This document shows positions 25,771-34,863 of a stretch of DNA of 49,985 bases, one piece after another (the stretch's first letter is position 1; every line of letters begins with the position of its first letter). The stretch lies in assembly GCA_903842595.1 (NCBI GenBank), contig CAIMMO010000210.1, forward strand, positions 1 through 49,985. The letters are read 5' to 3'. A program made the translations under genes and the position numbers. Below the pieces are notes generated by a model that saw only the letters and a program-made list of their open reading frames with translations, was not told the DNA's origin and did no database searches. The DNA is from an uncultured Alphaproteobacteria bacterium. Its GTDB lineage: Bacteria > Pseudomonadota > Alphaproteobacteria > Caulobacterales > Hyphomonadaceae.

Positions 25771-27822
25771 CTACCAGATCCGCACGCGCTCGTTCGGCGG
25801 GAGGTAGAGGCGGTCGCCGGGCTTGATGGCGAAGGCGGCATACCAGGCGTCCATGTTGCGGACGACGCCGTTGACGCGATAGCGGCTGGGGGCGTGGTTG
25901 TCGCTGTCGAGCATGGCGCGTGCAAGTTCTTCGCGAACCTTGTCGCGGTAGGTGCGGGCGTAAGCGATGAAGAAGCGCTGGTCGCCGGTGAGCCCTTCGA
26001 TCACGGGCGCTTCCTTCCCGTCGAGCGACATGCGGTAGGCGGCATAGGCGATTTCGAGGCCGGCGAGATCACCGATGTTTTCCCCAAGCGTGCCGAGACC
26101 GTTCACGCAGGCGCCGAACCAGGGGCAGTAGCCGTCAAACTGTTCGACCAGCCGGTAGGACTTTGCGCGGAAGCGTTGGTCAGTCTCCTCGGTCCACCAG
26201 TTGCGGGTGCGGCCGGCGGCGTCCGACTGGCGGCCTTCGTCGTCGAATCCGTGGCTCATCTCGTGGCCGATGACGGCGCCGATGCCGCCGTAGTTTTCCG
26301 CGGGGTCGGCGTCGGGATTGAAGTAGGGCGGCTGCAGGATGCCTGCGGGCAGGACGAAACTGTTTGCGAGGGGGTTGTAGAAGGCATTGACGACATGGGC
26401 GGGCGCAACCCAGCGCTTGCGGTCGACCGGACGGCGCAGGTCCGCCTGCTGCTGCTTCCAATGGAATTCGTAGCTGGCATACACTGCCTCGACCAGTTTG
26501 CCGGGTTCGACGGTGTAGCCGGAATAGTCGAGCCAGGTTTCGGGGTGACCGATCATGCCCTGGAGCGCGGCGAGCTTTTCGAGCGCCGCGTTGCGCGTCT
26601 GATCATCCATCCAGTCGAGGCCGCGCATGCGCGTCTCGAACGCCAGCCGGATGTTGCGGACGAGCACGTCGATCTGCGTCTTGTGATCGGGCGGGAAGTA
26701 GTGCGCCACGTAGAGCTGTGCGACAGCTTCATCGAGCTGTTCCTCGACGACGGCGACGGCGAACTTCCAGCGTTCCGGCTCTTCGGTGACGCCGTAGAGC
26801 TGGCGCGAGAAGAAGTCGAAAGCACTCTCGCGGAAAGCCTTCGGCATGTAGGGCGAGAAGTCGCTCGCGAAATGATACTCCATCCATAGCTTCCAGTCGG
26901 CGACGGGAATCCTGCGGACGACATCTGCGATATCCGCGACCGCGGTCTGGTCGGTGATGACGAAACTGTCGGCGCCCGAGAAGCCGGTCGAGTCGAGGAA
27001 GAGATCCCAGTCGAAGCCGGGGGCGAACGCCTTGAGTTCGGCATAGGACATGGGGCGCATCGCCTCGGCGATACTGATCGAGCGGTCTTCATAAGTGTGC
27101 GCCTCGGCGATGCGGCGTTCGAGTGCGTAGATGCGCTTCGCGCCGCCTTCGGGGTCTGGATTGCCGAGCAGCTTGAGGATGGTTGCGACGTGGCTGCGGT
27201 AGGCAGCCTGCAGGGGGAGGGCTTCGATGCCGCCATCGATGTAATAGCCGTGATTTGGCATGCCGAGGCCGGCCTGCGAGATCCAGACGGCGTTGCGGTC
27301 AGGATCATCCGGCGAGGCGTCGACGCCGATGCCGAAGGGCGCGTTGTAGCCGATGACGCCCATCAGCCGGATGACATCCTCATAGCTCTGCGCAGCGCGC
27401 ATCCGTTCGAGATGCGGGAGCAGGGGTTCGACGCCCCGCGCTTCGATGGCCGGCTCATCCATGGCGGCAAGATAGATGTCGGCGATCTTCTGCTCGACGG
27501 ATCCGTGTGCGGGTTTCGACGCCACGATCTCGGCGATCAGGCGGCGCACATTTTCCTCGACAGCTTCGGTCAGTTCCTCGGTTGCGCCTGACGACGACTT
27601 GTCGGCGGGCAGCTTGTAGGTCGAGAGCCACTCATGGTTGACATAGCCGTAGAAATCGTCGCCCAGCGCCGGCTTGTCGGCGGACGGTTGGTCAACGATC
27701 AGCTGCGGCGCTACGGCGATGCCGGGAGGCAGTGCAGGTGCTGTGGGTGCAGCGCAGGCGACAAGGGCGAGCAACGCCGCGGCGGCCATCAGGCCAAGGC
27801 GTTGCAGCAGGCTTGCGGTCAA
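25771..27822 (-). CDS. M13 family metallopeptidase, lipoprotein
   Basis: A neprilysin-like zinc endopeptidase of 683 residues. A lipobox LVAC near residue 24 after a hydrophobic run predicts a lipid-anchored, periplasmic or outer-membrane enzyme. N-terminal PepM13_N domain, then the catalytic domain with VIGHEMSHGFDDEG (His520, Glu521, His524), the third ligand in GENIGDLAGLEIAY and NAFYNP upstream. The C-terminus YLPPNERVRIW is the usual M13 tail. The start is TTG with GGGGA 5 nt upstream; no in-frame ATG gives a signal peptide of normal length. A second M13 gene lies upstream on the same strand, with a terminator between. Confidence 0.92.
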   Translation of the reverse strand: MTASLLQRLGLMAAAALLALVACAAPTAPALPPGIAVAPQLIVDQPSADKPALGDDFYGYVNHEWLSTYKLPADKSSSGATEELTEAVEENVRRLIAEIVASKPAHGSVEQKIADIYLAAMDEPAIEARGVEPLLPHLERMRAAQSYEDVIRLMGVIGYNAPFGIGVDASPDDPDRNAVWISQAGLGMPNHGYYIDGGIEALPLQAAYRSHVATILKLLGNPDPEGGAKRIYALERRIAEAHTYEDRSISIAEAMRPMSYAELKAFAPGFDWDLFLDSTGFSGADSFVITDQTAVADIADVVRRIPVADWKLWMEYHFASDFSPYMPKAFRESAFDFFSRQLYGVTEEPERWKFAVAVVEEQLDEAVAQLYVAHYFPPDHKTQIDVLVRNIRLAFETRMRGLDWMDDQTRNAALEKLAALQGMIGHPETWLDYSGYTVEPGKLVEAVYASYEFHWKQQQADLRRPVDRKRWVAPAHVVNAFYNPLANSFVLPAGILQPPYFNPDADPAENYGGIGAVIGHEMSHGFDDEGRQSDAAGRTRNWWTEETDQRFRAKSYRLVEQFDGYCPWFGACVNGLGTLGENIGDLAGLEIAYAAYRMSLDGKEAPVIEGLTGDQRFFIAYARTYRDKVREELARAMLDSDNHAPSRYRVNGVVRNMDAWYAAFAIKPGDRLYLPPNERVRIW

Positions 27823-27902
27823 GGATTTCCCCGTCAGTGGCTGGGTTCAGAGTCTTGACTGTGGGATGGCCAAGTCAAGCGCTGCGATGCAGCGGAAAAT
27901 GA

Positions 27903-27932
27903 AAAGCCCGCGATCTTTCGACCGCGGGCTTT
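27903..27932 (-). terminator. intrinsic terminator after the second M13 gene
   Basis: A perfect 10-bp stem AAAGCCCGCG / CGCGGGCTTT with a 10-nt loop. On the minus strand it is followed by TTTTCATTTTCC, so it ends the transcript of the upstream M13 gene about 27 nt past its stop. The other M13 gene therefore needs its own promoter in the remaining gap. Confidence 0.8.
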
Positions 27933-27958
27933 CCCAGATCGCGTTCGGAGGAACGCTT

Positions 27959-30007
27959 CTACCAGATGCGCACGCGCTTTTCGGGCGGGATGTACATCTT
28001 GTCGGTGGGTTGGATGTTGAAGGCGGTGTACCACTCGTCGATGTTCGGGACGACGCCGTTGACGCGGAATTCCGGCGGCGAGTGCGGATCGGTCGCGAGC
28101 ATGTTGCGCGTGTTGTCCTCGCGGCTCATCGCACGCCAGACCTGCGCCCACGCCAGGAAGAAGCGCTGGTCGCCGGATAGGCCGTCGAGTACGGGGGCTT
28201 CCTTGCCGCCGAGCGACTGCTTGTAGGCGGTGTAGGCCATTATCAGGCCGCCGAGGTCGCCGATGTTCTCGCCCGTGGTGAGGGCGCCGGAGATGCAGGC
28301 GTCCGGCAGCGGGCAGTATTTGTCGTACTGCGCGTTGAGGGCGGCGGTCTTGGTCAGGAACTTGGCTTTGGTGTCAGCCGTCCACCAGTCGCGCTGGACG
28401 CCGTTGGCGTCGAAGGCGGAGCCCTGATCGTCGAAGCCGTGGCCGATCTCGTGACCGATCACGCCGCCGATGGCGCCGTAATTGACCGCAGGATCAGCGT
28501 TCGCGTCGAAGAAGGGCGGCTGGAGGATGCCGGCCGGGAAGGTGATCTGGTTCATCAGCGGGTTGTAGTACGCGTTCACCGTCTGCGCGTTCATGCCCCA
28601 CTCTTCGCGATCAACCGGGCCGCCGAGACGGGCGACCTGACGGTTCCACTCGAACTGGCGGGCGGCGAAGATGTTCTCGAACAGCCTGGTCTTGTCGATC
28701 TGCATGGCGGAGTAGTCGCGCCACTTGTTGGGGTAGCCGATGCGCGGTTCGAAGTTGGCCAGCTTCTTGAGGGCTTCGGCGCGCGTGGGGTCATCCATCC
28801 ACTCGAGCTTCTCGATCCGGCCCTTGAGCGCCGAGTTCAGGTTTGCGACCAGCTCGTCCATCTTCGCCTTGCTCTCCGGCGGGAAGAACTTCGCGGCATA
28901 AGCCTCGCCAAGAGCTTCGCCCATGTTGCCGTCAAGCAGGGTCACGCCGCGCTTCCAGCGATCGCGCTTGGCCGGCACACCGCGCAGGGTTTTCGAGAAG
29001 AATTCGAACGAGGCGTCGTCGAATGCTTTGGGCAGGAAGGCTGCGTTGTCGGACGCCATGTGGAAGGTGAGATACTTCTTCCAGGCGGCTATCGGCTGCG
29101 AGTCGACCAGCTTGGCGCCAGCGGTGACCGAGGTGTCGCCATACGCCACGACGTTGGTGACGGCCGGGATGCCCGCGTCCTTCGCGAACTGTTCGAGATC
29201 GAAGTTGGGGGCCAGCTTCTTGAAGTCGGCGACGGACATGCCTTTGAAGGCCTTGTCGGGGACGCGAAGGGCTTCCTGCGTCCAGTGGCCTTTGGCGATC
29301 TCGGTCTCGAACTTGATCACCGTCTCGGCGGAGGCGGCAGGCGCCGCGTCGCCCAGAAGTTCGAACATCTTCGTGACGTAGGCTTTGTACGCGGCGCGGT
29401 AGCTGTCGTACTTGTCGCTCTTCTCAAGATAGTAGTCGCGGTCCGGCATGCCGAGGCCGCCCTGAGCGGCCCAGACCGCATAGCGGGTCGGGTCGGCGAC
29501 GTCGGCCTCGATGCCGACGCCGAAGGGCGAGGCGTAGCCGACCTTGGCGATGACCTTCAGGAGACCGGCCTTGTCGGTGATGCCGTTGATCTCGTCGAGA
29601 TAGGGCTTGAGCGGTTCCGTGCCGCGCGCCTCGATCGTCGCTTCGTCCATCCAGGATGCGTAGAAGTCCGCGGCCTTTGCGACGTTCGAGCCCGGAGCAG
29701 GCGGGTTTGCGGCAAAGCCGTCGATGATCGTCTTGACGTCATTCTCGGATTTCACGGCCAGCTCGTCGAAGGCGCCATAGCGCGCCTTGTCTTCGGGGAG
29801 CGTGAAGGTCGCGAGCCATTTGCCGTTGGCATAACGGAAGAAGTCGTCGCCCGCCTTCACAGCCTCGTCGCGGGTCGTGAGATCAATGCCCCACTCGCCG
29901 AGAACCGCCTTGGCCGGCTCGGCTGCGACTGGCGCGGGCGCTGTTTCATTCGAGCAAGCTGCAAGAAGCGCAGCCGCAGAAGCGGCGATGAGCAGGGACA
30001 TTCGCAT
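27959..30007 (-). CDS. M13 family metallopeptidase, lipoprotein (second copy)
   Basis: A second neprilysin-like metallopeptidase, about 682 residues. ATG 30007 (AGAGG, 8 nt upstream) starts a lipoprotein signal with lipobox LLAAC; the GTG three codons earlier lacks a ribosome site. The catalytic block VIGHEIGHGFDDQG has His519, Glu520 and His523, and GENIGDLGGLIMAY provides the third zinc ligand. Note Gly-Gly-Leu-Ile where the neighbour has Ala-Gly-Leu-Glu at the same motif. The C-terminus YIPPEKRVRIW matches the family. The two M13 proteins are clear paralogs but diverged throughout, so the duplication is old. Probable role: breakdown of peptides in the periplasm. Confidence 0.93.
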   Translation of the reverse strand: MRMSLLIAASAAALLAACSNETAPAPVAAEPAKAVLGEWGIDLTTRDEAVKAGDDFFRYANGKWLATFTLPEDKARYGAFDELAVKSENDVKTIIDGFAANPPAPGSNVAKAADFYASWMDEATIEARGTEPLKPYLDEINGITDKAGLLKVIAKVGYASPFGVGIEADVADPTRYAVWAAQGGLGMPDRDYYLEKSDKYDSYRAAYKAYVTKMFELLGDAAPAASAETVIKFETEIAKGHWTQEALRVPDKAFKGMSVADFKKLAPNFDLEQFAKDAGIPAVTNVVAYGDTSVTAGAKLVDSQPIAAWKKYLTFHMASDNAAFLPKAFDDASFEFFSKTLRGVPAKRDRWKRGVTLLDGNMGEALGEAYAAKFFPPESKAKMDELVANLNSALKGRIEKLEWMDDPTRAEALKKLANFEPRIGYPNKWRDYSAMQIDKTRLFENIFAARQFEWNRQVARLGGPVDREEWGMNAQTVNAYYNPLMNQITFPAGILQPPFFDANADPAVNYGAIGGVIGHEIGHGFDDQGSAFDANGVQRDWWTADTKAKFLTKTAALNAQYDKYCPLPDACISGALTTGENIGDLGGLIMAYTAYKQSLGGKEAPVLDGLSGDQRFFLAWAQVWRAMSREDNTRNMLATDPHSPPEFRVNGVVPNIDEWYTAFNIQPTDKMYIPPEKRVRIW

Positions 30008-30172
30008 GAAAGACACCTCTGGAGACGGTATTGGCCGGCCTGACCGACGGTTGGCACGATTTCTCCCAGCGTTTTGCCGATGTCAACGAGATTTATCGTA
30101 AATCAATATGTCGCGCACGGCGTGCTCACGAAAATCACGACAAAACAGGCGGAGCGCCCTAGTTATCGCCGC

Positions 30173-31552
30173 ATGAGCGATGGACCGGCCACTTCGTCTA
30201 TGCAGGCGTCACAGAATGCCCCGTCGCCACGCACGCGGGTCAGCGACTTCCGTGTGCTCGCTGGGGCGGCGATTGGGGTGATCCTCATCCTTGCGATTCT
30301 GGGCCAGGCGAACTGGCTGGCGGCCAGCCTTGGGGTGATGGGGCTGATCCTGTTTTCGACGGTCTGGTATTTCGGCACGGTCGATCCTGCGATCGAAGTG
30401 AAGGACGATCCCGAGGCAGCGATGCTGGAGGCGCGCAGGAAGTCTGCGCAGGAGAAGGCGTTCCGCACCTCGCTGGTCGAGGCGCTGCCGGAGCCGGCGC
30501 TCTACATCGATGCGCAGGGCAAGGTGGAGGCGGCCAATCCGGCCGCGCGGCAGACCTTCCGCTTTGTCGGCGCAGAGCCGCAGCTGACGGCCGTGGTGCG
30601 CAAGCCTGAACTGCTTGATGCGGTGGCGAGCGCGCGCCAGACCGGCGAGACGCAGCGCTTCGAATTCGTTGAGCGTGACGAGACCGACCGTTACTTTGCC
30701 TGCGTGGCGGCGCCGCTGGGCGCGGGCATCCTGGTGAGCATGCACGACCTCACCGACATCAAGCGCGTCGAGCTGGCGCGCGTCGATTTTCTTGCCAACG
30801 CCAGCCATGAGTTGCGCACGCCGCTGACATCTCTGTCGGGATTCATCGAGACGCTGCGGGGGCCGGCGCGTGACGATGCGGAGGCGCGCGAGCGGTTCCT
30901 GGAAATCATGCAGGCGCAGGCCGACCGCATGAAGCGGCTGATCAGCGATCTCATGTCATTGTCGCGTATCGAACTGGTCGAGCATCGCCCGCCTGACGAG
31001 CAGACCGATCTCGCGGGCGTGGTGAAGGAAGTGGCGGCGGCTCTTGCGCCGGTAGCGGCAACGCGCGGCGTTACAGTGCGCCTGCGCGGCGCGGACAGTC
31101 CGATCCCCGTGACTGGCGTTCGTGACGAGCTGGCGCAGGTGGTGCAGAACCTGATCGACAACGCCGTGAAGTATTCCGAGCCGCAGGGCGTGGTCGAAGT
31201 CGAGCTGTCGCCCGAGCTGTCGGGCGATCAGGCGGCGGCGCGCGCCGGGCGGCTGTGGGAGAGTGCGGGCCACATGTCGATCGTGTCTGCGACGGGAAGG
31301 GGACCCTGCGTGGCGCTGCGCGTGACGGACGCGGGACCGGGCATCGAGCGGCAATATCTGCCACGCCTGTCGGAGCGTTTCTATCGCGTTGATCCGGGCA
31401 GAGGGTTGCGGCCGGGCACGGGTCTGGGGCTCGCGATCGTGAAGCACGTCGTGCAACGCCATCGCGGGAGCTTCCTCGTCGAGAGCGAGCCGGGACGCGG
31501 GTCTGCATTTGGGGTCGTTCTGCCGATGCGGCGCGCGGGCGGAGCGAGCTAA
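30173..31552 (+). CDS. phoR: phosphate-regulon sensor histidine kinase PhoR
   Basis: A membrane-bound kinase of about 459 residues: two adjacent membrane helices (VLAGAAIGVILILAILG and WLAASLGVMGLILFSTVWYF), a short cytoplasmic PAS (ALYIDAQGKVEAANPAA), HisKA with His212 in NASHELRTPLTSL, and HATPase_c with NLIDNAVKYSEP, DAGPGIE and GTGLGLAIVKH. The absence of a large periplasmic domain is the PhoR hallmark: it reads Pst activity through PhoU rather than phosphate itself. Assignment as PhoR also rests on pstB-phoU-phoB 2.4 kb downstream. The start is uncertain; the frame is open to 30074, but ATG 30173 fits family length. Its stop overlaps that of the convergent DUF4198 gene by 4 nt. Confidence 0.88.
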   Translation: MSDGPATSSMQASQNAPSPRTRVSDFRVLAGAAIGVILILAILGQANWLAASLGVMGLILFSTVWYFGTVDPAIEVKDDPEAAMLEARRKSAQEKAFRTSLVEALPEPALYIDAQGKVEAANPAARQTFRFVGAEPQLTAVVRKPELLDAVASARQTGETQRFEFVERDETDRYFACVAAPLGAGILVSMHDLTDIKRVELARVDFLANASHELRTPLTSLSGFIETLRGPARDDAEARERFLEIMQAQADRMKRLISDLMSLSRIELVEHRPPDEQTDLAGVVKEVAAALAPVAATRGVTVRLRGADSPIPVTGVRDELAQVVQNLIDNAVKYSEPQGVVEVELSPELSGDQAAARAGRLWESAGHMSIVSATGRGPCVALRVTDAGPGIERQYLPRLSERFYRVDPGRGLRPGTGLGLAIVKHVVQRHRGSFLVESEPGRGSAFGVVLPMRRAGGAS

Positions 31553-32361
31553 GGCTGGACCTCGATTGTAATCGACGTCGTGTAGCTGCGGATCGGCGTC
31601 GCGGCGCCAGCAGGGGCGTCACCCGACATGCGGGTCCAGAACAGGTAGACCCCGGGCTTGTCGAACGTGGCTTTCACCTCGCCGTCAGAGCCTGATGCAA
31701 GAAGCTTGCGGTAGGCTGGCTCTTCGTATGTGCCGCCTTCGCGCCAGATTTCCACCTGCTGATTGGCGACGGGCTTGCCGTTGAGCATGACGCGGAAGGC
31801 GAAGCCGGTGTCGAGATAGACGTCGTTGGGATGCGTCAGAGGTTTCAGCTCGAGCGAGCCGATATGGGCTTCGACCGGCGCTGTGGTTGGCGCCCCGCGC
31901 GTGACGTAGACGTCGGCGACGGTGGCGGTCTGGCTCTGGCGCGTCTGCGCGCCAGGCAGGATTTCGCGGCCGGGCGCTACGGGCTGCCATGCGCCATCGA
32001 CGAGGACTTGCTGGCCGATGCGGCCGAGGCGTTCGCCGGTGGAGAGGCGGTAGGTGCCGTTGGTCCTGGTGTCGGCTTCGAGCGCGGTGAGTTGTGTGAG
32101 TTCGACCTTCGTCTTGAAGGTGGATCTGGCGCCATCGGGAGCGATCACTGTCCATGCCTCGGATTTCACGCCGATCGCAGGATTGGAGAAGCTCTCGGTG
32201 AAGGAGGATTGCGTGGTTACGAGATCGTCAGTGGCGGTGGTGAACCAGTTGGGCCGAAGGTAGGACGTATCCGCTGACGCATGTGGCGCAACGAGCGCTG
32301 GCATGAGCAGGAAGAGGCACGTTGCGACGCGCCCGGCGCCAGTTGAAGAATGTCGAGCCAT
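31549..32361 (-). CDS. DUF4198 (NikM-like) exported protein
   Basis: A 270-residue exported protein with a signal peptide (VATCLFLLMPALVAPHASA, cleavage near ASA-D). The mature start SYLRPNWF and the late FRVMLNGKPVANQQVEIWREGG, then GEVKATFDKPGVYLFW, match DUF4198, a periplasmic Ig-like family related to the nickel/cobalt transport component NikM and often found with metal or iron uptake genes. ATG 32361 has GAGGT 7 nt upstream. It diverges from the DUF6607 gene, and a Fur-box-like palindrome sits 50 nt upstream of both starts. I infer a role in metal-responsive envelope function; the substrate is not known. Confidence 0.8.
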   Translation of the reverse strand: MARHSSTGAGRVATCLFLLMPALVAPHASADTSYLRPNWFTTATDDLVTTQSSFTESFSNPAIGVKSEAWTVIAPDGARSTFKTKVELTQLTALEADTRTNGTYRLSTGERLGRIGQQVLVDGAWQPVAPGREILPGAQTRQSQTATVADVYVTRGAPTTAPVEAHIGSLELKPLTHPNDVYLDTGFAFRVMLNGKPVANQQVEIWREGGTYEEPAYRKLLASGSDGEVKATFDKPGVYLFWTRMSGDAPAGAATPIRSYTTSITIEVQP

Positions 32362-32410
32362 CGGCTGCACCTCGCGTTCGCGGAACTGCGTTGGCAGGAC
32401 TCAGTATGCA

Positions 32411-32429
32411 CTTGCAAGTCATTTGCAAG
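32411..32429. promoter_or_regulatory. Fur-box-like palindrome
   Basis: CTTGCAAGTCATTTGCAAG is a near-perfect inverted repeat about one central base (one mismatch per half). It resembles the TTGC-N-AT-N-ATT-N-GCAA pattern I recall for alphaproteobacterial Fur/Mur sites. It is centred almost equally (about 50 nt) from the DUF4198 and DUF6607 start codons, where one bound dimer could control both promoters. Confidence 0.55.
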
Positions 32430-32478
32430 AGGAATAGCTCTCGAAACGCGGGGGCGTATTGGAAAAGGCCATGAAGGC

Positions 32479-33546
32479 ATGATGTCGTCAGGAATGCTTC
32501 GGAGCGCAGCGTTGGCGGTTCTGCTTGCTGGCGGCCTGGCGGTGCAGGGCTGCACCACAGCGGGCGGCACGGCATACACGCAGGCCGGGATGGGCGAGGT
32601 CGAGCGCGCTAAGTTCGAGCAGGACCGCAAGGCGATCATGGCGCAGCAGGGCGACTATCGCGTGCGTTTCGACTTCATCGAGACGGTAGGTTTCGTACCT
32701 GACTACAAGGTGCGCGAGCCGGATCGGTCTGGCGGATACGAAGTCGTGCGCGTGATCGAGGATCGCGGCGACTTCATCAGCATCCAGCACATCCTGGTCA
32801 TCGAGGCGGGGGACGAGACGTTTCCGATCAAGCACTGGCGGCAGGACTGGCGCTATGAACCTGCGAGCGTGCTGGTGTTTCTCGGCGGCAATGCCTGGGA
32901 GAACCGGGTGATCTCGCCTGCCGAGCGCGAAGGGAAGTGGTCGCAGCAGGTCTACCAGGTGGAAGACTCGCCGCGTTACGGCGCGCTTGGGATGTGGACG
33001 CATGCGTATGGTGTGTCAGCGTGGACGCCGCCGGCCGAGTTGCGGCCGCTGCCGCGGCGCGAGTCGACGACGCGGAAGGATTACTACGCCGTCCTGGCGG
33101 TGAACCGTCATGCACTTACCAGCGACGGCTGGGTGCATGAGCAGGACAATTCCAAGCTCGGCATGGTTGGCGGCAAGCAGCAGATCATTGCACGCGAGCA
33201 GGGCGTGAACACGTATCGTCCAAACACGCAGTTCGACGCATCGGTGGCGACGGAGTATTGGGCCGCGACCAGGGACTTCTGGGCCGAGGTCCGCAGGGAA
33301 TGGGACAAGCTCGAGGTTGCAGGGACGAGCTTTGGCCTGACGGTGCAGGGCGAGCCGGAGCCTGTGTATGAGCCTCTGCTTGAGCTGGCGGACAAGATCG
33401 ACGCGGGCGAGACGACGACCGCAGAGGCTGTGGTGAAAGCGCGCGAGGTGATCGCGAAGTTCACGACGCGCGATATCGGCACGCTGCAGCAGCGGCTGGC
33501 GAAGGCGGGCGTGGATGGAACGGTGAAGACAGCGGCGGTCAACTAG
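32479..33546 (+). CDS. DUF6607 lipoprotein
   Basis: About 355 residues with a lipoprotein signal (SAALAVLLAGGLAVQGC). The body begins DRKAIMAQQGDYRVRFDFIE, then YEVVRVIEDRGDFISIQHIL, IKHWRQDWRYEP, ENRVISPAEREGKWSQQVYQ and GMWTHAYGVSAWTPP, which I recognise as DUF6607, a family of unknown function found in Gram-negative bacteria, often near TonB receptors or metal genes. Starts at 32479, 32482 or 32494 are all possible; none has a textbook ribosome site. Together with the divergent DUF4198 gene and the Fur-like site it forms a small, likely iron-responsive unit set between phoR and pstB. Confidence 0.78.
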   Translation: MMSSGMLRSAALAVLLAGGLAVQGCTTAGGTAYTQAGMGEVERAKFEQDRKAIMAQQGDYRVRFDFIETVGFVPDYKVREPDRSGGYEVVRVIEDRGDFISIQHILVIEAGDETFPIKHWRQDWRYEPASVLVFLGGNAWENRVISPAEREGKWSQQVYQVEDSPRYGALGMWTHAYGVSAWTPPAELRPLPRRESTTRKDYYAVLAVNRHALTSDGWVHEQDNSKLGMVGGKQQIIAREQGVNTYRPNTQFDASVATEYWAATRDFWAEVRREWDKLEVAGTSFGLTVQGEPEPVYEPLLELADKIDAGETTTAEAVVKAREVIAKFTTRDIGTLQQRLAKAGVDGTVKTAAVN

Positions 33547-33988
33547 GATTGCCCCTGGTCGCAGGAGAAGCGTCCGCAGGCGGCCGTGCCCGTCTGATCC
33601 GCTGCGCGCAGCTTGTTTTGGAGCCAGCGCCGACAGCGTGGTCGGCGTCGATAAACCCTTCGGGCCGCGGCCATGTCGCCGTAAAAATGCGTCAGACGCT
33701 GCCTCGCGTGCGGACGTAGCAGTCTGATATCATTGATTTTGGGCCGAAAATACCCGTGCCGCGTGAGGGGCAGACACGGATTCTCCAGTTTATCGATAGA
33801 CGGGCAGACTGACGCACAGGCGGGTAGATGCGGGTTCGCAGGACTGTCACAATCGGCCCGTACAGGACAGGTTATCAAGCGGCTGTTGGGCAGTTCATGG
33901 CTATCCAGTTCGTCTCCACGAAGGCCGGCATGGCAGCGCAGAGCGAACGGATTCCTGATCTCGGACCGGACGCCGCCTGGAGAGGGCG
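33547..33988. other. intergenic region upstream of pstB
   Basis: A 440-nt stretch where pstC and pstA would lie in a standard locus. I see no remnant of either. It has a hairpin CGCCGAC / GTCGGCG (33628-33647) without a T-run and a short ORF ending in an ATGA overlap with pstB. I searched by eye for a PhoB box (paired CTGTCAT-like units 11 nt apart) and found only a single CTGTCAC (33844-33850) with no good partner. Confidence 0.35.
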
Positions 33989-33992
33989 ATGA
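33897..33992 (+). CDS. possible 31-residue leader ORF of pstB
   Basis: ATG 33897 opens a 31-residue frame ([20 protein letters not shown], ending AWRGR) whose stop overlaps the pstB start codon as ATGA. It has no clear ribosome site and resembles no protein I know; it is not a PstA C-terminus. Possible translational leader, or chance. Confidence 0.25.
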   Translation: MAIQFVSTKAGMAAQSERIPDLGPDAAWRGR

Positions 33993-34822
33993 GCCGGATG
34001 GAGCCCATCGTTCCTCAACTTCGCGTCGAAACACCCCGGCCAAGCGCCGCGGGGCCAGCCGTGCCGCCGACCAAGGTCGCGGCGCGCTCGGTGTCGGTGT
34101 TCTATGGCGAAAAGCAGGCACTGTTCGACGTCTCACTCGACATGCCGGAGAAGTCGGTGACGGCGCTGATCGGGCCGTCGGGCTGCGGAAAGTCGACTTT
34201 CCTGCGCTCGATCAACCGGATGAACGACACCATCCCGAACTGCCGGGTAACGGGCGAGATCCTGATCGATGGTCAGGACGTGAACGCCCGCTCGGTTGAC
34301 CCCGTCCTTCTCCGGGCGCAGGTGGGCATGGTGTTCCAGAAGCCGAACCCGTTCCCGAAATCGATCTTCGACAATGTGGCCTATGGCGTGCGGCTGCATG
34401 GTCTCGCGGGATCGCGGACAGAGATGCAGCAGATCGTCGAGTCCTCGCTGCGCAAGGCCGGGCTGTGGGACGAGGTGAAGGATCGTCTCAACGCGCCAGG
34501 CATGAGCCTGTCGGGCGGGCAGCAGCAGCGCCTGGTGATCGCGCGGGCGATCGCCGTGAGCCCCGAAATCATCCTGATGGACGAGCCCTGTTCGGCGCTG
34601 GACCCCATCGCAACGGCGAAGGTGGAAGAGCTGATCGACGAGCTGAAGGCGAACTACTGCATCATCATCGTGACGCATTCGATGGCGCAGGCGGCCCGGG
34701 TCTCGCAGCAGACGGCCTTCTTTCACCTCGGAAAACTGGTGGAAACCGGACCGACCGAGACAGTGTTTACCAATCCGCGGGAGTCGCGGACGCAGGACTA
34801 CATCACCGGACGCTTCGGATAG
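33989..34822 (+). CDS. pstB: phosphate ABC transporter ATP-binding protein
   Basis: The ATPase of the high-affinity phosphate importer, 277 residues. Walker [11 protein letters not shown]-loop [20 protein letters not shown], signature LSGGQQQRL and Walker [13 protein letters not shown] are all intact, and [16 protein letters not shown] and the YNPQ-like region are PstB-specific. The ATG has GGAG 6 nt upstream. PhoU follows 41 nt later. The membrane partners PstC and PstA and the binding protein PstS are not in this window, so the transporter must be encoded elsewhere or PstB serves mainly in PhoR signalling. Confidence 0.96.
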   Translation: MSRMEPIVPQLRVETPRPSAAGPAVPPTKVAARSVSVFYGEKQALFDVSLDMPEKSVTALIGPSGCGKSTFLRSINRMNDTIPNCRVTGEILIDGQDVNARSVDPVLLRAQVGMVFQKPNPFPKSIFDNVAYGVRLHGLAGSRTEMQQIVESSLRKAGLWDEVKDRLNAPGMSLSGGQQQRLVIARAIAVSPEIILMDEPCSALDPIATAKVEELIDELKANYCIIIVTHSMAQAARVSQQTAFFHLGKLVETGPTETVFTNPRESRTQDYITGRFG

Positions 34823-34863
34823 GCTGAGCCTTCCTGTAAGGTGGCGGTGAAAGGACCACGCAC

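Noticed and set aside
28439..30043. 534-residue plus-strand frame antisense to the second M13 gene
   Set aside because: Mirror frame of a GC-rich gene; no ribosome site and the M13 protein on the other strand is unmistakable.
33650..33730. Remnant of pstC or pstA between the DUF6607 gene and pstB
   Set aside because: No hydrophobic stretches or permease loop motif in any frame.
33841..33875. PhoB box upstream of pstB
   Set aside because: Only one CTGTCAC-like unit is present; the second unit 11 nt away does not match.
33543..34136. 197-residue minus-strand frame upstream of and into pstB
   Set aside because: Runs antisense into pstB, is Arg/Pro/Ser-rich and has no recognisable motif or ribosome site.
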